Below, piece after piece: positions 8,612-16,996 of a stretch of DNA of 64,000 nt. Origin of the DNA: JAFEBO01 sp036392375 (GTDB lineage: Bacteria > Planctomycetota > Phycisphaerae > Phycisphaerales > UBA1924); contig DASVYC010000054.1 in the NCBI GenBank assembly GCA_036392375.1, positions 13,622 through 77,621 on the forward strand, in the 5' to 3' direction. A program made the position numbers and the translations under genes. The stretch's first letter is position 1; each line of letters begins with the position of its first letter. The notes below the pieces were generated by a model, which was given only the letters and a program-made list of their open reading frames with translations, did no database searches and was not told the origin of the DNA.

Positions 8612-9084
8612 CACACCCGCCCCGGCGTCGCCGCCTGCTGGCTGCGGATGAGGTCGTACACCTCCTGAGGGCTGTTGGCGGCGTAGAGGCGCTCGCGGAA
8701 GGCCTCGGACATCATGAGGCGACTGACCTGAGCCAGGGCCTGGATGTGATCGCTGGTTTTGTCCGGCGGACTGGCGAGCAGGACGATGAAGCGAACCGGC
8801 TGGCGATCGATGGACTCGAACTCCATGGGCGCGGCGGGCTTGCCGATGGCCATGGCGAGCCCGTTGATGCCGGGGCACTTGCCGTGGGGGATGGCCAGGC
8901 CGTGCCCGATGCCGGTAGTGCGGGTCTGCTCGCGGGTCCAGACGGCGTCCTTGAGGGCGGCGACATCGGAGACGGCGCCGGCGGCGCCCAAGACGTCGAC
9001 GAGCTCGTTGATGACGCCACGCTTGTCGGTCGCGACGAGCGGGGCGCGGATGCAATCGAGTCGGAGTATGTCGAGGAGGTTCAT
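8611..9084 (-). CDS. PTS EIIA (PtsN-like) domain protein
   Basis: A 157-residue single-domain protein of the fructose/nitrogen-type EIIA family. The phosphorylated His is expected at about residue 67 in GHGLAIPHGK, the family's hallmark. The C-terminal stretch FIVLLASPPDKTSDHIQALAQVSRLM is also diagnostic. In many bacteria without a sugar PTS such proteins act as regulators (PtsN/EIIA-Ntr). No EI or HPr gene is in the window, so its phosphodonor is unknown. Its stop overlaps the next gene's start by one base (TGATG), so the two are probably co-translated. Confidence 0.88.
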   Translation of the reverse strand: MNLLDILRLDCIRAPLVATDKRGVINELVDVLGAAGAVSDVAALKDAVWTREQTRTTGIGHGLAIPHGKCPGINGLAMAIGKPAAPMEFESIDRQPVRFIVLLASPPDKTSDHIQALAQVSRLMMSEAFRERLYAANSPQEVYDLIRSQQAATPGRV

Positions 9085-9173
9085 GCGCCGGTCACAAGGA
9101 GGTACGGTTGGGCCGCGGTCGACAGGGCGGGAGTGTACGCCCGGACCCGCGAGACTTTCCGCCGCGGAAGTGG

Positions 9174-10610
9174 TCAGACGGGGGCTCGGCCCACCGCCAC
9201 GTACGACCCGTCGTTCCAGCCTGCGGGGTCGTCACCGGGTGAGCCCTCGGGCATGGAGCGTCGGTCGACCATGAGCGTGCAACCCATGGCGCGGGTCATG
9301 TGATCGCGCTGGCCCTCGTTCTCCTCGTGTTCGAGGCTGCAGGTCGAGTAGGCCAAGAGACCTCCGGGGCGCAGCAATGACCGCCCGGTGGCGAGGATCT
9401 CGCGCTGCAACCGGACCAGCTCGTCCAAGGCCTTGGCGTCGAGCCGGTAGCGGGCTCCGACGCGGCGGCTGAGCACGCCGCTGTTGCTGCAGGGGACATC
9501 GAGCAGCACGGCATCCGCGACGCCGACGCCGCCGTCCTGGCAGGCCCGCGGCGCGTGCTGTGCGTGGAGCACGCGGATGCGGGGCTCGTTGGCAAAGACG
9601 CGTCGGAGTGTGGCGAGGCGATCGTCGTCTACTTCGCACGCGATCACCGTGGCATGCGGGAAGGCGCGGAGGAGTTGGCGGGTCTTGGTCCCTTGCCCGG
9701 CGCACAGGTCGACGACCAGACGCGCGTCGGCGGCGTCGGTCCCACTGGCCTGTGCGACCGTGCGCACGACCTCCGCCGAGGCCGGGTCCTGCACCCAGAT
9801 GCCGCAGCGATCGAGGCATGGGGCCAGGGCGGAGCGCTCGCCCCGCCAGACCGATGCGTGCTCCCGCCGATGGGGCGTGAGGTCGCCGGCGCTCACGGCG
9901 TCGGCGAGCGCCGCCGTCGCGGCTTCGGTGTTCACGATGGTCGGCGCGGGGCCGATGCCCTTGAGCGCGACCGCCGCCGCGGCGTCGAGTCCGAAGGCCT
10001 GCACCCACTTGTCGAAGAGCGGCTTGGGGGTGCTGGTGAGGATCGCGATCCGTTTGGCTTCGTCGGGAGGGAGGCACGGACGCGTGAGCAGCAACGAGCG
10101 TCCGTCGGGAAGAGGCACCGCGTCGAGGCGGGTGCGCCAATCGTCGCCCCGCGGGATGCGCTCGGCGCAGAGCTCCGCGACCCGGCGGAGCACCGCGTTC
10201 ACGAGACCGCCGGCACCCACCCGAACGCGGGCCTTGGCGATGTGCACGCTCTGATCGATGGCTGCGTGCGGCGGGACCTTGTCGAGAAGGACCATCTGAG
10301 CTGCCCCTACCAGCAGCACGCCCTGCACACCCGGCTCGAGCGATCGAAACGGACGGTCGAGCCCGAGGCCAATGAGAAACTCGAGCGTCAGCCATCGGCG
10401 CAGCACGGCGTCGTGCATCGCGTGTGCGAACGCGGCGTCGCGCCCTTCGAACTCGTCGAACGAAGCGCTGAGCGGGAGATCGGGGAACGACGCGACCATC
10501 GACGCCAAAAGGCCGGTGACACGATCGCGCACGGGGTCGATCGGGCCTCGCCCGGCGGGCGGCCGCGAGCCGCGGGCCGGGCGAAGCTGGGATGGAGGCC
10601 GATCAGACAT
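9174..10610 (-). CDS. rsmB: RsmB-like 16S rRNA (cytosine-C5) methyltransferase
   Basis: From ATG 10610 the protein has 478 residues. It has an N-terminal NusB-like RNA-binding domain (about 25-160) and a C-terminal SAM-dependent RNA m5C methyltransferase domain (about 190-478). Motif I is VDLCAGQGTKTRQLL, motif IV LLDVPCSNSGVL and motif VI YSTCSLEHEEN, whose TCS Cys is the catalytic nucleophile. The NusB-plus-MTase layout is that of RsmB (methylates C967 of 16S rRNA). The family core is clear; the exact target base is by analogy. It is divergently arranged with the histidine kinase gene. Confidence 0.85.
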   Translation of the reverse strand: MSDRPPSQLRPARGSRPPAGRGPIDPVRDRVTGLLASMVASFPDLPLSASFDEFEGRDAAFAHAMHDAVLRRWLTLEFLIGLGLDRPFRSLEPGVQGVLLVGAAQMVLLDKVPPHAAIDQSVHIAKARVRVGAGGLVNAVLRRVAELCAERIPRGDDWRTRLDAVPLPDGRSLLLTRPCLPPDEAKRIAILTSTPKPLFDKWVQAFGLDAAAAVALKGIGPAPTIVNTEAATAALADAVSAGDLTPHRREHASVWRGERSALAPCLDRCGIWVQDPASAEVVRTVAQASGTDAADARLVVDLCAGQGTKTRQLLRAFPHATVIACEVDDDRLATLRRVFANEPRIRVLHAQHAPRACQDGGVGVADAVLLDVPCSNSGVLSRRVGARYRLDAKALDELVRLQREILATGRSLLRPGGLLAYSTCSLEHEENEGQRDHMTRAMGCTLMVDRRSMPEGSPGDDPAGWNDGSYVAVGRAPV

Positions 10611-10804
10611 GGGAGCGAGTTTAGTTCGCAAGACGAAGCCGCCGCGGAGCACGGGCCGGGTCTCGCTTGGCTCGTAGACTTGCGTGACGCATGTCAGTTC
10701 GCGATACCCCAAGCCATTCGTCTCCGCCGCGGTCCCGGCCGCCGGCGCGGATCATCACGAGGATTGTCCCGAGCCGCGAAGCGGGGCGGGGCTTGCTGGC
10801 GGGG

Positions 10805-12337
10805 ATGCGGATCCGCAAAAAGCTCTTCGTTCTGCACACCTTTTTCTCACTGGCGCTCACGCTGATTCTCCTGGTGGCGATCCGACCGGCGATCGCACGC
10901 ATCCTCGACAGGGCGGACAGCCAGGCCTCGATGGACTTGCTCTCCACGCTGGTCCCCGAACTTTCGACCGCCCGTACCACGCAGGCGCCCAGGGTTGTGG
11001 AGTTTCTGCGGACTCGGCCGCACGTGGTGGTGAAGGAAGGCTCGGCGAGCGAACTCGAGATCCCGCGCGAGTTGGCGGTGAACGCGAGCACCACGCCCGG
11101 GCGGGTGCTGGAATTGGAGACTCCGCCCTGGGAAGCATCCGCGGCGGTGTTCGTGACCCCGCCGGGGGCGAGCGAGGGCCGGTACATCGCGCTCTCCACG
11201 TCGAGCCCGGCGGCGCGAACGGCGGTGACAGGGCTCTACATCTTCACGCTCATCGCCCTTCTGGTTGTCTATGCGTTGGTCGTGGTGGCGCTCGAGATCT
11301 TTGTACTGCCTCAGGCGGTGTACGACCCGATCCGGCGTGTGCTCGCGGCCGACCGCGCGGTGCAGGAAAACCGGGCGACGGACGAGGAGCTGGTGCCGGA
11401 GATCTACATCCCACAGGACGAACTGGGCGAGATCATGCGGTCGCGGAACGACTCGATCCGGGCGCTGCGGCGAAACCAGCAGGCGCTGAATGAAGCGCTC
11501 GGTCAACTCGAAGCCGCGGCCGGCGACCTGAAGAAGAAGAACTACCTGCTTGAGACTGCCCAGCGAAACCTGGCGGACGCGGACCGGCTCGCGAGCCTGG
11601 GCATGATGTCGGCGGGGATCGCGCACGAACTAAACACGCCTCTGGCGGTAATCAAGGGCAGCGTCGAGCAGATCGCCCAGGACCCGTCCAAGCCGGTCGA
11701 GCCGGCGCGGGCCACGCTGATGCTGCGGGTGGTGCAGCGGCTCGAACGCTTGAGCGAGAGCTTGCTGGACTTTGCCCGCGTGCGCCCGCCGCGCTCGCGG
11801 GAGACGGCGTTGGCCCCGCTGGTGGAAGAGGCGGCGACACTGGTGCGACTGGACCGCTCGATCCGCATGCCGTCGCTTGAGAATCGCGTGCCACCCGGGC
11901 TTGCCACGGTGTGCGACCCCGATCGCATGACGCAGGTGCTGGTGAACCTGATCCGCAACGCGGCGGACGCGATCGCGGCGACGCCTTCGACGCGGGCGGC
12001 TCAGATCGTCGTCGAGGCGGACGAAACCGAGAAAGACGGGCAGCGCTGGGTGAGCCTGCGGATCCGCGACAACGGGCCGGGGATCAATCCGGCGATCCTG
12101 TCGCGGTTGTTTGAGCCGTTCGCGAGCACGCGCCTCGACAGCCGCGGGACGGGGCTGGGTTTGGCGGTCGCCGAGGGCATCGTCCGCGAGCACGGCGGGA
12201 TGCTCTTGGGACGCAACATCGCGGGGCCGGATCAGTCGTCGGTGGGCGCGGTCTTTGAGATACTCCTGCCCCAGGGCAGCACGCGTGCGGTGGAGGCCGC
12301 TTCCGGATACGCTGGCGAGCAGCGATCGTCACCCTGA
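10805..12337 (+). CDS. Membrane sensor histidine kinase
   Basis: Counting from ATG 10805 the kinase has 510 residues; an in-frame ATG at 10691 would add 38 Arg/Pro-rich residues before the first membrane helix. Order of parts: TM1 (FVLHTFFSLALTLILLVA), a periplasmic sensor region of about 110 residues, TM2 (GLYIFTLIALLVVYALVVVA), a linker and coiled coil, the H-box LGMMSAGIAHELNTPLAVIKG with the phosphorylated His near residue 273, and an HATPase domain with GPGI and GTGLGLAVAEGIV. It is followed 29 bp later by a response regulator and must form a two-component pair with it. The sensed signal is unknown. Confidence 0.93.
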   Translation: MRIRKKLFVLHTFFSLALTLILLVAIRPAIARILDRADSQASMDLLSTLVPELSTARTTQAPRVVEFLRTRPHVVVKEGSASELEIPRELAVNASTTPGRVLELETPPWEASAAVFVTPPGASEGRYIALSTSSPAARTAVTGLYIFTLIALLVVYALVVVALEIFVLPQAVYDPIRRVLAADRAVQENRATDEELVPEIYIPQDELGEIMRSRNDSIRALRRNQQALNEALGQLEAAAGDLKKKNYLLETAQRNLADADRLASLGMMSAGIAHELNTPLAVIKGSVEQIAQDPSKPVEPARATLMLRVVQRLERLSESLLDFARVRPPRSRETALAPLVEEAATLVRLDRSIRMPSLENRVPPGLATVCDPDRMTQVLVNLIRNAADAIAATPSTRAAQIVVEADETEKDGQRWVSLRIRDNGPGINPAILSRLFEPFASTRLDSRGTGLGLAVAEGIVREHGGMLLGRNIAGPDQSSVGAVFEILLPQGSTRAVEAASGYAGEQRSSP

Positions 12338-12366
12338 TACGACCACGACTCCGCCGTGACACACCA

Positions 12367-13005
12367 ATGACACCCAGCGAGTCCATCTCTGCTCTGCCAA
12401 CGCCGCCGCGGCTGTCGATCGTCTGCCTCGACGATGACGAGGATTTCCGGCAGTACATCCGCTCGGTGCTGGAAGCGGATGGGCACGACGTGCGGGCGTG
12501 CGTGAACTCAGCGGAGTTCTTCAGCGCCTGCGAGCAGCGGCTGCCCGACCTGGTGCTGCTGGACATCAAGATGGGCCGCGAATCGGGCGAGACGGTTCTG
12601 GAAGAGATCCGCAAGCGATGGAGCAAGCTTGCGGTCGTGGTCGTGACCGGGTATCCATCGATGGACTCGATGCGGGAGACGTTCAAGCGCGACGTGTTCG
12701 ACTACTTGGCCAAGCCGTTCTCGCTGACCGAGCTGCGTCGGGTGCTGTCACAGGCGACGGCGACGCTGGGGCTCGGGCAGCGGCCGCAGGACCGCCTGCG
12801 GGCCGAACTCGGCAAGCACATCCGCCTCGCACGCACCCAAAAGGCCTGGACTCTCAAGGAACTCTCCGACGTCAGCGGGGTGAGCGTGAGCCAACTCAGC
12901 TCGATCGAGCGCGGCACGCACCTGCCGAGCCTGGAATCCCTGCTGGCGATCGCCGGGGCGATGGAGTGCAAGCCGAGCGAGTGGATGTCGGCGGGTGGGT
13001 TCTAG
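12367..13005 (+). CDS. Response regulator with XRE-type helix-turn-helix output
   Basis: The 212-residue protein has an N-terminal receiver domain (about 1-125) with CLDDDED, phospho-acceptor D66 in LVLLDIKMG and Lys in YLAKPFSL. The C-terminal part (about 143-205) is a Cro/C1 (XRE)-type helix-turn-helix: LGKHIRLARTQKAWTLKEL, then SGVSVSQLSSIERGTHLPS. Response regulators usually carry OmpR, NarL or NtrC-type outputs, so an XRE output is unusual. The gene lies 29 bp after the histidine kinase gene and is surely its partner. It probably represses or activates target promoters as a dimer; targets are not known. Confidence 0.9.
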   Translation: MTPSESISALPTPPRLSIVCLDDDEDFRQYIRSVLEADGHDVRACVNSAEFFSACEQRLPDLVLLDIKMGRESGETVLEEIRKRWSKLAVVVVTGYPSMDSMRETFKRDVFDYLAKPFSLTELRRVLSQATATLGLGQRPQDRLRAELGKHIRLARTQKAWTLKELSDVSGVSVSQLSSIERGTHLPSLESLLAIAGAMECKPSEWMSAGGF

Positions 13006-13161
13006 ATCAATGTGATCATGTCGAGTGCCACTGGCCGGCGGCTTTGGGCCGGGCAGTGCGACGCACGCGCGACGGCCGGGCACACGAATCAACTGCAGGT
13101 GCCCCCGCACTTTCATTGCCCGACCGCCGAGCCGGTTGGGCAGTGGAACCCGATGCGTCCG

Positions 13162-13620
13162 CTAGCTCAGCGAACCTATCGCGACGGGGTGACGGAAGAA
13201 CTGCTCCCACCACTTCGACACTTGCGGCACCCACCCGGCTTCCACCAAAACTTCCACGGACACCGAAGCGCCGCTCGCGACACCCAAGGGCCGAAGCGTG
13301 ATCCGCATGACGTAGTGCCCGCGACCGTCGTGCTCGATCTGCAGCGCAAACTCGTGGTCCTCCGACGTCCGCTCCTCCGAACTGAATCGCTCGTGCCGCT
13401 CGATGGGCATGTCGGTCCACGCGGACGCGAGGTGAAAATGCTCCTCCATATGGGCAGCGCGGCCCGATGCCGTCACTACGCCCGGAATGTCAACGCCAAA
13501 CTCGAATGTCGAGCATTCGAGATCGCCTCGGTGATTTGACAGGGTCAGCGTCGCGTAGATGCCCTGCTGTCCGGGGATGCACAGCACGCCTTCGGAGTAG
13601 CTCGGGCGTCCGTCGTTCAT
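13162..13620 (-). CDS. Hypothetical protein downstream of pdhC
   Basis: A protein of 152 residues from ATG 13620, four bases after the E2 stop codon, so it is likely the last gene of that transcript. No signal peptide or membrane segment is visible. The sequence has a beta-rich pattern with alternating hydrophobic residues (HYVMRITLRPLG, SVSVEVLVEAGWV) and a C-terminal WEQFF. I do not recognise the family with confidence. The gene has normal GC-rich codon use and looks real because of its tight spacing. Confidence 0.6.
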   Translation of the reverse strand: MNDGRPSYSEGVLCIPGQQGIYATLTLSNHRGDLECSTFEFGVDIPGVVTASGRAAHMEEHFHLASAWTDMPIERHERFSSEERTSEDHEFALQIEHDGRGHYVMRITLRPLGVASGASVSVEVLVEAGWVPQVSKWWEQFFRHPVAIGSLS

Positions 13621-13624
13621 CGCA

Positions 13625-15022
13625 TCACACCAGCAGGGTCGCCGGCTTCTCAAGGAGGCTCTTGACCGTCGCGAGGTACTGAGCCGCCATCGCGCCGTCG
13701 ATGACGCGGTGGTCGCTACTCATGGTCATGTTCATCACATGGCCGGGGACGATCTGGTTGTTCTTGACAACGGGCTTCTGGATCGCGCCGCCGGCGGCGA
13801 GGATGGCGACATTGGGCGGGTTGATGATCGCCGTGAAGTTGTCCACGCCGAACATGCCCAGGTTGCTGATGGTGAAGGTCGAGTCCGACATGTCCTCGAC
13901 GGAGAGGCCCTTGTTGCGGGCCTTGTCGGCCAGCCGCTTGGTCTCGCCGCTGATCTGGCGGAGGCCCAGCACATCGGCGTTACGGAGCGTGGCGACGACG
14001 AGGCCGCCGCCGCTGCCGTCTTCGGCCACGGGGAGTGCGATCGCGACGCCGACGTTGACCTCGCCGAGGAACTCGATGGTCTCGTTGCCGGGCGTGCCGA
14101 CCCACTTCGCGTTCACGTACGGGTGCTGGTGCATCGCCAGAGCACACGCGCGAACGAGGAAGTCGTTGACGCTGAGCTTGACGCCCTGCGTGCCGAGCTG
14201 TTCGTTGAGCTGGGTGCGGAGGGCGACGAGGGCGTCCATGTCGACCTCGACGCTGACTTGGTAGTGCGGGATGGTGGTCTTGCTCTCGACCAATCGCTTG
14301 GCGATGGTCTTACGCATGTTGGAGAGCTGGATCGTGCGGGGCGTGAGCGTTGCACCGACGGACGGCAGGACGGCGGGCGCGTTGCGGTTCGGCTTGGCGG
14401 GCTGCTCGACGCGCGTGGCGAGATCGCGGGCCGAGCCGGCGCCCGACGCCATGCGCCCGGCAACGCTCGTCGCGCCGGAGCTGATCGCGGCCTCGACATC
14501 CTTGCGGATAATGCGGCCCGCGGGGCCGGAGCCCTGCAGTGAGCCGAGATCGACGTTGGATTCCGCGGCGATCTTCTTGGCCAGTGGGCTCGCGAAGATG
14601 CGACCGCCGTTGTTGGGGTGGCTGGTGCCGTTCGAAGCCGGAGCATCGAGCACCGCGACCGAGCCGCCGGAGGCCGGAGCCTGCGTCGAGGACCCACCGG
14701 CCGCGGCGACGGCCTTGGCAGCAGGAGCCGCTGCGGTCGAACCACCCGCGGCGAACTGCGACTTCACCGACGCGATATCTTCACTCGCGCCAGCAAGCAC
14801 GAGTATGACGGTGCCGATCGGGACGTTCTGCCCCTCGGGCACCGGAATGACCGCGACCGTGCCGTCCTCGAAAGACTGAAGCTCCATCGTGGCCTTGTCG
14901 GTCTCGATGTCAGCAAGCGCGTCGCCGCTCTTGACCTTCTGGCCTTCTTTGACGTTCCACTTCACGACCGTCCCGGCCTGCATGGTGTCGGAGAGACGGG
15001 GCATTTCAATCTTGATGGGCAT
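13625..15022 (-). CDS. pdhC: Pyruvate dehydrogenase complex E2 (dihydrolipoamide acetyltransferase)
   Basis: A 465-residue 2-oxoacid dehydrogenase E2 subunit. It has one N-terminal lipoyl domain (about 1-78) with the lipoylated Lys in ETDKATMELQSFEDG, an Ala/Pro-rich linker, a peripheral subunit-binding domain (about 145-180, FASPLAKKIAAES and GPAGRIIRKDVEAA) and the catalytic domain (about 235-465). The catalytic domain carries the active-site motif SSDHRVIDGAMAAQYL. It transfers acetyl groups from E1 to CoA. The neighbouring E1-beta gene supports the pyruvate assignment, but no E1-alpha or E3 gene is adjacent. One small ORF intervenes between E1-beta and E2. Confidence 0.92.
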   Translation of the reverse strand: MPIKIEMPRLSDTMQAGTVVKWNVKEGQKVKSGDALADIETDKATMELQSFEDGTVAVIPVPEGQNVPIGTVILVLAGASEDIASVKSQFAAGGSTAAAPAAKAVAAAGGSSTQAPASGGSVAVLDAPASNGTSHPNNGGRIFASPLAKKIAAESNVDLGSLQGSGPAGRIIRKDVEAAISSGATSVAGRMASGAGSARDLATRVEQPAKPNRNAPAVLPSVGATLTPRTIQLSNMRKTIAKRLVESKTTIPHYQVSVEVDMDALVALRTQLNEQLGTQGVKLSVNDFLVRACALAMHQHPYVNAKWVGTPGNETIEFLGEVNVGVAIALPVAEDGSGGGLVVATLRNADVLGLRQISGETKRLADKARNKGLSVEDMSDSTFTISNLGMFGVDNFTAIINPPNVAILAAGGAIQKPVVKNNQIVPGHVMNMTMSSDHRVIDGAMAAQYLATVKSLLEKPATLLV

Positions 15023-15040
15023 GGTGCAATCTCTGTCAGT

Positions 15041-15661
15041 TCAGGCGAGGGAAACGGAACGAACGCCGCAAAGGTACGTCGGGCGCTGACGGGCGGCGGT
15101 GAGGGCGTTGCGGTTGGAGAAGGGCCAGTGTTGCAAGACGTCAAACGGCGGATCGATGTGCTGGCGTCTCTCGCGATCCCAACAAATCTCGTTCGCAATC
15201 GCAATCCCGAAGCCCAGCATGATCCACGCGATCGCGACAAGAAATCCGGTTCCAACAAAGCCAGCACACATGAGGATGACTGGGGCGATCACTAAAAGCA
15301 GCCAAGAGGAAAGCGATAAAAGTCCGATCGCGAGTGATGCATCGTTCGTTGAAGTCGCCTCACTCATTACGGCAGGTTCTGTGATCCGCGAGGACCGGAG
15401 CAGGAGGACGCACTGAGCAACATGTCGCCGCGTCACCCGCGACATGGCGTAACGACCCTTGAGTCTCCCAGAGTAGAAAACACCGGCGGTGTTCGACGCG
15501 GCGTCCCAGATTGCATCGACCAGAACGTCGGACCCGTAGAAACGCGAGATGCGGAAGTAGGAAGCCTCGTGCTCGTCAACGGTGATCAAACCCGACGCGA
15601 GGTGCCGAAGCGTCTCCGCGTATGCCAGTCTCGCCGGGATGTTGACCTTTGCCTGAGCCAC
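15041..15661 (-). CDS. Hypothetical membrane protein between E1-beta and E2 genes
   Basis: The frame is open up to TTG 15727, but that overlaps the pdhB stop. I prefer GTG 15661, which has a purine-rich stretch upstream and gives about 206 residues. The N-terminal half (RLAYAETLRHLASGLITVDE) is soluble. Two closely spaced hydrophobic helices follow (LLSLSSWLLLVIAPVILMCA and TGFLVAIAWIMLGFGIAIA), and the C-terminus ends with WPFSNRNALTAARQRPTYLCG. I do not recognise the function. It lies 18 bp before the E2 gene, so it is probably co-expressed with it. Confidence 0.55.
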   Translation of the reverse strand: MAQAKVNIPARLAYAETLRHLASGLITVDEHEASYFRISRFYGSDVLVDAIWDAASNTAGVFYSGRLKGRYAMSRVTRRHVAQCVLLLRSSRITEPAVMSEATSTNDASLAIGLLSLSSWLLLVIAPVILMCAGFVGTGFLVAIAWIMLGFGIAIANEICWDRERRQHIDPPFDVLQHWPFSNRNALTAARQRPTYLCGVRSVSLA

Positions 15662-15713
15662 GGGCTCGCCGGTTCCTTCCGATGTGAGCTTTCTCGCCTT
15701 GCTGCTTTGAGCT

Positions 15714-16751
15714 TTACAGCCTCCCAAGGCTGCTCTTCACCGCCGCCATGATCTTGCCCTTGTGCGGCAGATACAGCGCCTCCAGGTTCTTCGCGTATGG
15801 CGTCGGCACGTCCTCGGTGTTCACACGCAGCGGCTGGTGGTCGAGGTAATCAAACCCACGTTCGCAGACCTGGGTCACGACTTCCGACGCCACCGAAGCG
15901 AAGGGCCAGCACTGGTCCACCACCACGATGCGGCCGGTCTTCTTGATGCTGTCGAGGATCGAGTCGATGTCCAGCGGGCGGATCGTCCGCATGTCGAGCA
16001 CGTCGACGTGGATGCCTTCCTTCTTGAGCTCGTCCGCGGCGTCGATGCAGAAGTTCACCGGGCGGCCGAACGACACGACGGTGCAGTCGCTGCCCTGGCG
16101 GCGCAGCGCGGCCTTGCCGAAGGGAATCGTGTACTCGCCCGCGGCGACATGGCCCTTGTCGCCGAGCATGCGCTCGGATTCGAGGAAGAAGGTCGGGTCG
16201 TCGTCGCGGATCGCGGTCTTGAGCAGGCCCTTGGCGTCGTAGGCGTTGCTGGGGATGACGATCTTGACGCCGGGGACGTTGGCGTAGAGGCCTTCGACGC
16301 ACCAGGAGTGGGTCGAGCCGAGCTGGCCGCCGGCGCCGTCGTTGCCGCGGAAGACGACCGGACAGCCCCACTGCCCACCGGACATGTAGAGCATCTTGGG
16401 GACGTTGTTCAGGATCTGGTCCGCGGCGACGAGGCTGAAGGACCAGGACATGAACTCGATGATCGGGCGCAGGCCGTACATCGCGGCGCCGACCGCGAGG
16501 CCGGCGAAGCCGTTCTCGGAGATCGGGGAGTCGATGATGCGCTGGGGCCCGAATTCGTCGAGCATGCCCTGGCTGACCTTGTACGCGCCGTTGTACTGAG
16601 CGACTTCCTCGCCCATCAGGAAGATGCGGTCGTCGCGACGCATCTCTTCGGACATGGCCTCGCGAAGGGCCTCGCGGAATTGGATCTCGCGCAGCGATCC
16701 GCCGCCCATCGGCTCCAGTCCCATCTCCGGCAACATCAACTCAGCAGGCAT
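15714..16751 (-). CDS. pdhB: Pyruvate dehydrogenase E1 component, beta subunit
   Basis: From ATG 16751 the protein has 345 residues, normal for the E1-beta subunit of heterotetrameric 2-oxoacid dehydrogenases. Family segments are present in order: REALREAMSEEMRRDDRIFLMGEEV, RIIDSPISENGFAGLAVGAAM, GGQLGSTHS and the C-terminal DVLDMRTIRPLDIDSI transketolase-type region. It works with E1-alpha and thiamine diphosphate to decarboxylate pyruvate. E1-alpha is not next to it: the upstream gene, 245 bp away, encodes an O-antigen-ligase-like membrane protein. The window therefore holds only part of the complex (E1-beta and E2). Confidence 0.92.
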   Translation of the reverse strand: MPAELMLPEMGLEPMGGGSLREIQFREALREAMSEEMRRDDRIFLMGEEVAQYNGAYKVSQGMLDEFGPQRIIDSPISENGFAGLAVGAAMYGLRPIIEFMSWSFSLVAADQILNNVPKMLYMSGGQWGCPVVFRGNDGAGGQLGSTHSWCVEGLYANVPGVKIVIPSNAYDAKGLLKTAIRDDDPTFFLESERMLGDKGHVAAGEYTIPFGKAALRRQGSDCTVVSFGRPVNFCIDAADELKKEGIHVDVLDMRTIRPLDIDSILDSIKKTGRIVVVDQCWPFASVASEVVTQVCERGFDYLDHQPLRVNTEDVPTPYAKNLEALYLPHKGKIMAAVKSSLGRL

Positions 16752-16996
16752 GAGGCCATCTCCGGCGGCCGCGCGCCGGGGCAAGCCGCGGCGGCGTGAG
16801 GTCGTCTGTCGATCCCAAGGGCACATGAACCGGCTGCGGCGACACCCAAACGGACGCCTCGCACACCGGACGGGGATTCTACGCGCCTCCGCGGTGATTG
16901 TCGCTTCATGCGGTCGATACGCGGGCCGAGCCCCGCGCCCCACGGTTCGAGCTAGGGACGCCCACCTCTCTTGTTTCATCCCCCGCGAAACACGCA

